A stretch of DNA of 10,219 bases from Prevotellaceae bacterium UBA3849 (GTDB lineage: Bacteria > Bacteroidota > Bacteroidia > Bacteroidales > Bacteroidaceae), in the NCBI GenBank assembly GCA_002392645.1, contig DGHL01000101.1:1-10219 (forward strand). Direction: 5' to 3'. Made by a program: the position numbers and the translations under genes. The notes under the pieces were generated by a model that was not told where the DNA came from, made no database searches, and saw only the letters and a program-made list of their open reading frames with translations. This document shows, piece by piece, positions 1 through 5,140 of this stretch. The first letter of the stretch is position 1; each line of letters opens with the position of its first letter.

Positions 1-84
1 GTCCTCGCCCAGGAGGCGGAGTATTTCGCTATAATGGGTGGCGAGGGCTACAAGGCCCTCGCGGAATTCTGTCTCAGGATTCAT
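1..84 (-). CDS. folE: GTP cyclohydrolase I, N-terminal fragment (cut by window edge)
   Basis: Only the first 28 codons are visible, from the ATG at 84-82. They read MNPETEFREGLVALATHYSE and then ILRLLGED. The segment from LATHYSEILRLLGED resembles the region just before the DPxREGLxKTPxR motif of GTP cyclohydrolase I, which converts GTP to dihydroneopterin triphosphate for folate or pterin synthesis in the cytoplasm. The diagnostic zinc-binding and active-site residues lie outside the window, so the call rests on this short stretch and on gene order. I recall folE following tpiA and a SPOR gene in Bacteroides. An in-frame TAG lies ten codons upstream and no other start exists, so the ATG at 84 is secure. 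It begins 19 bp after the SPOR gene's stop, with no room for a separate promoter, so co-transcription is likely. Confidence 0.68.
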   Translation of the reverse strand, partial: MNPETEFREGLVALATHYSEILRLLGED

Positions 85-103
85 GTCTTGGTCGTTGACT
101 TTA

Positions 104-787
104 CTATTTGCCTACGGTGATGGTGGTCTTCACTACGCAGGCCGACTTGTAGCCTAGTTTCTTCATCTTCTTCACCATCTCGGTAGCATCGTCTTGCTTG
201 TTGAAGTTGCCCAGACGGCAGCACCAGCGGGGGGAGTAGAAATGCACGTAGATGGGATAGCCGGGCACCTGGGTCTTCAGCTTGGCGCCTATCTCCTGGG
301 CCTTGGCACGGTCTACACGGGTGTTGGCTCCGGCAAACACTTGCACACGGTAGCCGGTCACCTTCTTGCTGTTCGACATCAGTTTCTTGCGCGAGTCGCT
401 CACGGTGGCGTTCTCCTCAAACTCCTTCAGTTTCTTGGCTCTGACGGCTTCACGCTTCTTTTTCTCTATCTCGCGGCGCTCCTTGTCGCGGGCCTCGTCC
501 TCACGGGTGCTGCTGCGGGGACGCTCACGGTAGCCCGACTCCGAGCGCGACTCGCTCGAACGGGCCTGACTGCCCTCCTGGCGGGCAGGAGTGCTCTCCT
601 GACGCTGTTCTTGAGGGCTGTTGGCTTCTTTCTTGCCACCATTGACAAGTTTGCTGATGTCGTCGCTCTGCTTCACCGACACAGAACCGCCCTTGTCGTC
701 TTTCTGAAGATGGTCGAGGAAGGTCTGCGACTGTGCGCCCAGCGACATGCACAATGTGGCTGCCATGATGGCGATGGTCTTTCTCAT
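104..787 (-). CDS. Secreted SPOR-domain protein (peptidoglycan-binding type)
   Basis: A 227-residue protein. SPOR domains typically bind denuded peptidoglycan at division sites, so the product is probably periplasmic or envelope-attached. Residues 1 to about 20 (MRKTIAIMAATLCMSLGAQS) form a signal peptide. Residues about 30-125 are highly charged and low in complexity, rich in S, R, E and K, with a likely helical or coiled segment at about 95-125. The SPOR domain occupies about 143-226, starting at TGYRVQVFAGA and including the paired Cys of RWCCRLGNF. The open frame continues 45 codons upstream to 922, but that part is the hairpin-bearing intergenic sequence. The ATG at 787 is chosen because it directly precedes a good signal peptide. 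The gene lies between tpiA and folE in the leftward operon. Its specific role is unknown. Confidence 0.88.
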   Translation of the reverse strand: MRKTIAIMAATLCMSLGAQSQTFLDHLQKDDKGGSVSVKQSDDISKLVNGGKKEANSPQEQRQESTPARQEGSQARSSESRSESGYRERPRSSTREDEARDKERREIEKKKREAVRAKKLKEFEENATVSDSRKKLMSNSKKVTGYRVQVFAGANTRVDRAKAQEIGAKLKTQVPGYPIYVHFYSPRWCCRLGNFNKQDDATEMVKKMKKLGYKSACVVKTTITVGK

Positions 788-847
788 CTCTGAATGTTTT
801 GTTTGCCCATAGGGGACATGGCCCCGGGGCGGGGTGGGAGTTTCTGC

Positions 848-900
848 TGTCTCTTCGAGACAATGGTATCTTCGGGGCCTTGATGACCAAGGCCCCGAAG
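848..900 (-). terminator. Two consecutive hairpins between tpiA and the SPOR gene
   Basis: Reading leftward, a perfect 13-bp GC-rich stem with a 5-nt loop (arms 870-882 and 888-900) starts 13 bases after the tpiA stop. A second perfect 6-bp stem with a 3-nt loop follows (848-853 and 857-862). No T-tract follows either one, so a classical intrinsic terminator is doubtful. They may be a leaky terminator, a processing site or a 3'-end stabiliser that lowers SPOR and folE expression relative to tpiA. Confidence 0.5.
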
Positions 901-912
901 TGTGGGTTTCAT

Positions 913-1665
913 TTATTTCCAAGCATCAATGATGCCTTTGAAGTCGGCGGCTTTCAATGAAGCGCCACCAATCAGGCCACCGTCGATGTCGGGTTTTGCG
1001 AAGAGTTCGGGAGCGTTGGATGCCTTGCATGAACCGCCGTAGAGGATAGAAGTGGCATCGGCCACCTCAGCGCCATACTTCTCGCAGATGATTGAGCGGA
1101 TGTAAGCGTGGATTTCCTCTGCCTGGTCAGCAGTAGCAGTCTTACCGGTACCGATAGCCCAGATTGGCTCGTAAGCGATAACGATGTTCTTCCACTCCTC
1201 TGCTGTGAGGTTGAATACAGAACCCTGAAGCTCAGCCTTAACTACCTCGTTCTGCTTGTTAGCCTCGCGCTCAGCCAGTGACTCACCGATACAGAAGATA
1301 ACCTTCAGACCGTTAGCCAGTGCCAGCTGCACCTTCTCCTTGAGGATTTCAGGTGTCTCGTTGTAGTACTCACGACGCTCTGAGTGACCGAGGATGACGT
1401 ACTGTGCGCCAGTTGACTTAACCATCTCTGCAGAAACCTCACCGGTGAAAGCACCGCTTGCCTTGTCAGCGCAGTTCTCAGCACCGAGTTCGATTGCTGA
1501 ACCCTTTACGATCTCAGCCACGCTTGCGAGGTGGATGAATGGGGTGCAGATGATAACACCGCAGTTAGGGTTCTTTACTACCTCTGTGAGTTCCTTAGCG
1601 AGAGCTACGCCCTCCTGCAGGTTCTTGTTCATCTTCCAGTTGCCTGCTACGATTTTCTTTGCCAT
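913..1665 (-). CDS. tpiA: Triosephosphate isomerase
   Basis: A complete 250-residue enzyme of normal family length. It interconverts dihydroxyacetone phosphate and glyceraldehyde 3-phosphate in glycolysis and gluconeogenesis in the cytoplasm. The full catalytic set is visible: Asn9 and Lys11 in GNWKMN, His94 in ILGHSERR, and Glu166 in AYEPIWAIGTGKTA, which also carries the phosphate-gripping loop 6. The phosphate-binding strands GGSCKASN (210-217) and GGLIGGASL (229-237) are present. The start at 1665 gives the standard MAKKIVAGNWKMN opening. An in-frame TAA lies just upstream, so no longer start is possible. The upstream gene's frame runs 71 bp into this gene, which suggests coupled translation. 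Confidence 0.98.
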   Translation of the reverse strand: MAKKIVAGNWKMNKNLQEGVALAKELTEVVKNPNCGVIICTPFIHLASVAEIVKGSAIELGAENCADKASGAFTGEVSAEMVKSTGAQYVILGHSERREYYNETPEILKEKVQLALANGLKVIFCIGESLAEREANKQNEVVKAELQGSVFNLTAEEWKNIVIAYEPIWAIGTGKTATADQAEEIHAYIRSIICEKYGAEVADATSILYGGSCKASNAPELFAKPDIDGGLIGGASLKAADFKGIIDAWK

Positions 1666-2980
1666 TTTCTTGTTTTTGTTTTTTTAGAAGTTTTGAAAAT
1701 ATATTTTTATGTTTGCTTTCCTCGTTTCTGAACCATGTGCTCCACATCCACAGCCTGTCGGCTATTGAGAGCAGTACGAGTGGCAGTACGAACCACATCA
1801 GGATGTAGGCTATCTTCTTTTCTGCCATGTCTTCCTTCGGCAGGAATGATGATTTCTCGGTTATCTTACCGCCTTTTATCATCTCTTCGGCAGGCAGTTT
1901 GTTATGGCTCCATTTACCGACCACCGTTCCGTTCTTCAGCAGCAGCAGTCCGGGGTTGCTGCGTATTATGGTCTTCAGCGTGGTCTCGTCGGTGTTGCAG
2001 AAGGTATATTCCGCTCCCGTGATGTCTATCCATCGCTCTATTCCCTTCTCAGTGCTCGCCGTCAGGCAGAGGAAACCGTAGCCGTTATCGTGAGCATAGT
2101 CGCATATTTCGTCTATGTGTCCGAAGTAAGAGTCGTCGGCAGTCTCCAGATGTGGCGATATCAGCAGGAAGGTATAGCCCTTTGCCGTCAGCACGCTGTC
2201 TGTTATGTCCTCACCGTCGCTTATGCGTTGTATGGTGAAGTCGTGTATCGGCGGCTCATATCCAGGCTTTATCACCTCTGTCTTTGAGTCTATGAAGGTC
2301 CATGTGGAGTCGGGATATTCCTCAAGTGTGAACTCCTTTCGCTCGCCGTTCTTCTCCATTATGAACGTGGTCTTGAACTCTGGCTGTTCTGCGCCTTCGG
2401 GTATCTCCATGCCCTTAGGTATGTTTGCGCCTATGTGGTATGGGCGGAAGTCAAACAGCGGCAGGTAGTACAGCGAATATGCCGCCACAATCACTATGAA
2501 TATGCACGAGTAGTGCAACACCAGCCATCTGTTTGAGTGACTTATCAGTCGTGGCATCCTTTCGTGCCATATCACCATTAGTATCGTCAGTGCCGTCAGC
2601 ACTATGTTCTTCAGCAGCGTCTCACCGTTTGTCAGTATCAGGGCATCGCCGAAGCATCCGCAGTCGCTTACGGGGTTGGCTATGTATATCCATACCGTTA
2701 TGATGGTCATCACTGCCATGAACACCAGCGCAAACCATGTGGTGACCTTCCTGCGTATGGCAAACAGTATAGAAATGCCCAGCGAGAACTCTGTCAGTGC
2801 CAGTAGTATGGCAGCGCACGTAAGCAGCCAGTCGGGAAACACTCCTGCCAGTCCCACTGCCTCTGCGTAGTCCTGGAACTTATATACTGTTCCCAGTGGG
2901 TCCACAGCCTTTACGAAACCGGAGAATAAGAATGTCAGGCCTACTATTATGCGTGCTATGTTGACAAGTATGCCTCTCAT
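1595..2980 (-). CDS. DoxX/MauE-like membrane protein with thioredoxin-like C-terminal part (BT_3928-like)
   Basis: A 461-residue inner-membrane protein. Hydrophobic segments lie at about 5-25, 51-75, 80-101, 123-138 and 152-175, in the DoxX/MauE four-helix arrangement. SDCGCFGDA at 105-113 matches the CGCFG motif of that superfamily. A soluble part at about 185-385 contains YTFLLISPHLE and NPGLLLLKNGTVVGKW, which resemble the core strands of a thioredoxin-like fold but without a CxxC in the usual place. A last membrane helix lies at about 389-412 and is followed by a basic, hydrophilic tail. I recall orthologues next to tpiA in Bacteroides. A redox or envelope role is inference. The ATG overlaps the stop of the DUF1599 gene as ATGA, so translation is probably coupled. 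The last 23 residues are encoded inside tpiA in another frame and look like a by-product of the overlap. Confidence 0.83.
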   Translation of the reverse strand: MRGILVNIARIIVGLTFLFSGFVKAVDPLGTVYKFQDYAEAVGLAGVFPDWLLTCAAILLALTEFSLGISILFAIRRKVTTWFALVFMAVMTIITVWIYIANPVSDCGCFGDALILTNGETLLKNIVLTALTILMVIWHERMPRLISHSNRWLVLHYSCIFIVIVAAYSLYYLPLFDFRPYHIGANIPKGMEIPEGAEQPEFKTTFIMEKNGERKEFTLEEYPDSTWTFIDSKTEVIKPGYEPPIHDFTIQRISDGEDITDSVLTAKGYTFLLISPHLETADDSYFGHIDEICDYAHDNGYGFLCLTASTEKGIERWIDITGAEYTFCNTDETTLKTIIRSNPGLLLLKNGTVVGKWSHNKLPAEEMIKGGKITEKSSFLPKEDMAEKKIAYILMWFVLPLVLLSIADRLWMWSTWFRNEESKHKNIFSKLLKKQKQENGKENRSRQLEDEQEPAGGRSSR

Positions 2981-3522
2981 TCCACTGCCAGTTTTATTAC
3001 GGCAAACACAGAGTAGTTTATTATGTCCATGTAGTTAGAGTCAATGCCCTCGCTGACGGTAGTCAGTCCGTTCTTGTCCTCTATCTCCTTTATTCGCTCC
3101 AGTTTGGTGAGTATAAGGTCGGTATATGACGATATGCGCATATCCCTCCATGCCTCTCCGTAGTCATGGTTTTTCTTCTGCATCAGTTCGAGGCACTTCT
3201 CGGCATAGTCGTCATACATAGCCATTGCCTCGTCGTTGCTCATGTCAACCTTGTCGGCATATCCCTTCTCCAACTGTATCAGTCCCACGATGCCGTAGTT
3301 TATCAGCGCCATGAACTCAGGCAGTATTCCTTCTCCTACGAGCGACTCGCCTGTAGTCTCCAGCGTACGTATGCGCTTAGCCTTGATAAACAGCTGGTCG
3401 GTTAGCGATGATGGCCTGAGCATGCGCCACGATGGCTTGTAGTCGTAGAGCTTCTTTGAGAATATGTCGCGGCAAAGTTTCATTGCCTCTTTAAATTGCT
3501 TGTTAGTATCTGTTATAGCCAT
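2977..3522 (-). CDS. DUF1599 (Nmad1-type) domain protein with internal duplication
   Basis: A 181-residue cytoplasmic protein made of two copies of one domain. Repeat 1 includes KKLYDYKPSWRMLRPSSLTD, AKRIRTLE, a GEGI turn and ALINYGIVGLIQLE. Repeat 2 mirrors it with KKNHDYGEAWRDMRISSYTD, LERIKEIE, SEGI and DIINYSVFAVIKL. The DY-x3-W-x-M and N-Y signatures match DUF1599, which I recall being labelled nucleotide modification associated domain 1. The biochemical activity is unknown to me. The ATG at 3522 is chosen because the predicted promoter initiates near 3545, which excludes the longer frame starting at 3582. It is the first gene of the leftward operon. Its TGA overlaps the next gene's ATG. 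Confidence 0.86.
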   Translation of the reverse strand: MAITDTNKQFKEAMKLCRDIFSKKLYDYKPSWRMLRPSSLTDQLFIKAKRIRTLETTGESLVGEGILPEFMALINYGIVGLIQLEKGYADKVDMSNDEAMAMYDDYAEKCLELMQKKNHDYGEAWRDMRISSYTDLILTKLERIKEIEDKNGLTTVSEGIDSNYMDIINYSVFAVIKLAVE

Positions 3523-3551
3523 GACTATTATAAGATATGTGTAATCGACTG

Positions 3552-3583
3552 CAAAATTACTAATAAAAATTGAATTGTGCAAA
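3552..3583 (-). promoter_or_regulatory. Bacteroidota-type promoter for the DUF1599-tpiA-folE operon
   Basis: On the minus strand, TTTG (3583-3580) is followed after 20 bp by TAATTTTG (3559-3552). This matches the Bacteroidota primary sigma-factor pattern TTTG-N19-21-TAnnTTTG. Initiation a few bases downstream would give a leader of about 20-25 nt before the ATG at 3522. Confidence 0.75.
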
Positions 3584-3769
3584 AAAAAGGGTCTTTACTT
3601 TCTGATACGCATCGCTCACCATGCGTTTTTTTGCGAACGAATGAAACCATGCCTGAAAACGCAAAATAGAGGGAGTTTTGCTATCGGAAACATGATGTGC
3701 GAGAGAAAAATCGGAGGCTTTGGTTGTTATTTTGCAGTTTTTCTCTCTCTATTTGTGCTCTTTTATGCT
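3584..3769. other. Intergenic stretch without recognised genes
   Basis: No credible coding sequence was found. A 67-codon open frame from 3575 crosses this stretch but has no homology I recognise and no start signal. Weak alternative inverted repeats are present: TGCGTTTT (3622-3629) with AAAACGCA (3656-3663), and TTTTGCG (3629-3635) with CGCAAAA (3660-3666). The region just left of it carries the divergent operon promoter. Confidence 0.5.
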
Positions 3770-3832
3770 GTAATTTGATACCTTTTACACGGTAAAAGCT
3801 ATCAAATTACGTTGTAAAAGCTATCAAATTAC
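3770..3832. repeat. Three phased copies of a 19-bp motif (one inverted, two direct)
   Basis: GTAAAAGCTATCAAATTAC occurs exactly at 3792-3810 and 3814-3832, a 22-bp period. The reverse complement occurs with one mismatch at 3770-3788, also 22 bp away. The inverted copy and the first direct copy can fold into a hairpin with an 11-bp stem, one mismatch, a 7-bp stem and a 3-nt loop. Regular spacing of about two helical turns suggests binding of an oligomeric protein, or a dispersed intergenic repeat. Function is not known. Confidence 0.85.
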
Positions 3833-4004
3833 AATCAGAAGGAGTTGTCGCGAATGTCAAAAGTAATGTATAGCTCTGTATCACAAGGCTTTACATAGCT
3901 TTAAAATTTAGGGGCATTTTCAGCCCAAAAATGGCTTTCGTGATTTTGAAGGCAGAAAATCGCAAGTTAAATACGAAAAACCCCGCAAAAAAACGGGTGA
4001 AATG
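3833..4004. other. AT-rich intergenic stretch upstream of the four-helix-bundle gene
   Basis: I see no coding sequence. Only weak structure is present: CATTTT/AAAATG around 3914-3932, and a 4-bp CCCG/CGGG stem around an A-rich loop at 3982-3997. Neither is strong enough to call as a terminator. Confidence 0.4.
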
Positions 4005-4036
4005 TTTTGCCTAATCATAATTTTTTCTTAACTTTG
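4005..4036 (+). promoter_or_regulatory. Bacteroidota-type promoter for the four-helix-bundle gene
   Basis: TTTTG at 4005-4009 is followed after 19 bp by TAACTTTG at 4029-4036, a close match to TTTG-N19-TAnnTTTG. Initiation shortly after 4040 leaves a leader of about 30-35 nt before the ATG at 4077. The remnant gene therefore still has an intact-looking promoter of its own. Confidence 0.78.
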
Positions 4037-4076
4037 TTTTTTGATTAGTTTTTTTTATAGAACCACCTTAATTGAT

Positions 4077-4991
4077 ATGAATCAGAATAATCAGAACAAT
4101 CAGACTACTCCGAGTACTCAGACTACTCCGAGTACTCAGAATAATCAGAATAGTCAGAGTACTCAGAATAGTCAGAGTACTCAGAATAATCAGAGCACTC
4201 AGAATAGTCAGAGTAATCCGAGTACTCCGACTACTCCGAGCACTCCGAAGGCTCCTACCAGCTTCCTGCCCCAGCATGGGCATTACCGCCATCTGCGTGT
4301 ATATCAGGTTACTGAGATTATCTATGATATCACCTATTACTTCACCCAGCACTTCCTGAGTCGTGGTGACAGGACTGTTGACCAGATGGTACAGGCTGCG
4401 CGCTCGGGCAAGCAAAACATTGCAGAGGGCAATCAGGCGGCAGCAACATCTAGCGAAACGGAGATAAAGTTGACAAATGTGGCTAAGGCGAGTCTTGAGG
4501 AGTTGCTCGATGACTATGAAGACTATCTTCGGGTGCGCAACCTAACGCAGTGGGACGGCCAGCATCCTCGTTACGAGAAGATGCGTGCCTATGCCAGAAG
4601 TAAAGAATTCTCTGACGAATATGCACTGAAGATAGGGCAGATGAGCGATGAAGAAATAGCCAATCTGTGCATCACATTGATTCATCAAGCCATGTCGATG
4701 CTTCATAGCCTCTTGTCAACCATGCAAAAACGTTTTGTTACAGAAGGGGGCATCAAGGAACGTATGCACAAGGCGCGTACAGGTTATCGCCAGCAACAAG
4801 ACAGTCGCCTCGAAGAGTTAGAGCGCACCATCCCCGTCTTGCAGCAGCAACTGGCACAGGCAACGGCGGAGGCAGCAGAATGGAAAGCAAAGTATGAGGA
4901 TTTAAAACAACGCGCCCTCAATACTTACCAACAACAAAAGGAAGAGATAGAAAGACTAAGAAAAGAAAAAGAGAATTATGAGTATGAGTGA
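4077..4991 (+). CDS. Four-helix-bundle protein with N/Q/S/T/P tripeptide-repeat N-terminus and coiled-coil C-terminus
   Basis: A 304-residue cytoplasmic protein with no signal peptide. Residues 4-57 are 18 tripeptides of form x-x-Q/P, where x is N, S or T. Residues about 58-180 hold the four-helix core, whose best signature is QAARSGKQNIAEGNQ (106-120), as in the family related to 23S rRNA intervening-sequence proteins. A further helical region (about 195-234) follows, which I take to be the four-helix-bundle suffix domain. Residues about 240-304 form a Q/E/K-rich coiled coil. The ATG at 4077 is chosen because the promoter initiates after the possible TTG start at 4041. In many genomes such proteins are encoded inside type I restriction operons just before hsdS. 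Here the TGA at 4989-4991 overlaps an hsdS start, which supports that origin. The molecular role is unknown. It is the only intact rightward gene in the window. Confidence 0.85.
   Translation: MNQNNQNNQTTPSTQTTPSTQNNQNSQSTQNSQSTQNNQSTQNSQSNPSTPTTPSTPKAPTSFLPQHGHYRHLRVYQVTEIIYDITYYFTQHFLSRGDRTVDQMVQAARSGKQNIAEGNQAAATSSETEIKLTNVAKASLEELLDDYEDYLRVRNLTQWDGQHPRYEKMRAYARSKEFSDEYALKIGQMSDEEIANLCITLIHQAMSMLHSLLSTMQKRFVTEGGIKERMHKARTGYRQQQDSRLEELERTIPVLQQQLAQATAEAAEWKAKYEDLKQRALNTYQQQKEEIERLRKEKENYEYE
4086..4247 (+). repeat. 9-bp coding minisatellite, 18 units
   Basis: Eighteen tandem 9-bp units encode the N-terminal tripeptides of the four-helix-bundle protein. Written codon by codon they follow A(A/G/C)T A(A/G/C)T C(A/C)G. 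Variation is almost confined to the second codon position; a few AGC and AAC codons are the exceptions. The unit length preserves the frame, so slippage would change protein length without breaking the gene. Confidence 0.9.
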
Positions 4992-5098
4992 GTGGAAGGA
5001 ATATACTTTGGGAGAGCTAACGACAGACGGTAAAGGGAACTTATGGCATTGCTGCCTCTGCTGTTGATTATTGTGCAGAGTTGCCAACCTATTATAGA
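4984..5098 (+). pseudogene. hsdS: Type I restriction specificity subunit (hsdS), frameshifted 5' remnant
   Basis: The ATG at 4984 opens MSEWKEYTLGELTTDGKGN, a typical start of a type I restriction-modification S subunit, which sets the DNA target of the methylase and nuclease complex. That frame then reads eight unrelated residues and stops at 5065-5067. Shifting by one base at the T at 5041 restores the family sequence from 5042 to 5098: YGIAASAVDYCAELPTYYR. In HsdS proteins as I recall them, the GKGxYGIxAxAVDY and PTYLRITDI stretches follow each other in this way. About 38 of an expected 400 or so residues remain. Homology ends at about 5098, where the malQ-side hairpin begins. The start overlaps the preceding gene's stop by 8 bp, as expected for an operon partner. 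No hsdM or hsdR is visible. Confidence 0.75.
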
Positions 5099-5140
5099 TA
5101 CAATAGGCAGGAAGGGCTTTACCTTCCTGCCTGTTGTATC
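5097..5140 (-). terminator. Long hairpin overlapping the malQ 3' end, possible terminator
   Basis: Arms 5097-5115 and 5122-5140 pair over 19 bp with a single G-T wobble and a 6-nt loop that contains the malQ stop codon. The right arm encodes the last residues of MalQ. No T-tract follows on either strand, so termination would be atypical. It lies where malQ and the rightward hsdS remnant converge, and could limit read-through both ways. Confidence 0.55.

Noticed and set aside
194..793. 199-codon open frame on the plus strand opposite the SPOR gene
   Set aside because: It is the antisense shadow of a protein with a clear signal peptide and SPOR domain, and no family is recognisable in it.
788..922. 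45-codon upstream extension of the SPOR protein
   Set aside because: It covers the tpiA-SPOR hairpins and would bury the signal peptide. The ATG at 787 is far more likely.
3575..3778. 67-codon plus-strand open frame
   Set aside because: No start signal, homology or domain. It overlaps the operon promoter and intergenic repeats.
3982..3997. CCCG/CGGG hairpin around an A-rich loop as a terminator
   Set aside because: Only four base pairs and no T-tract on a useful side.
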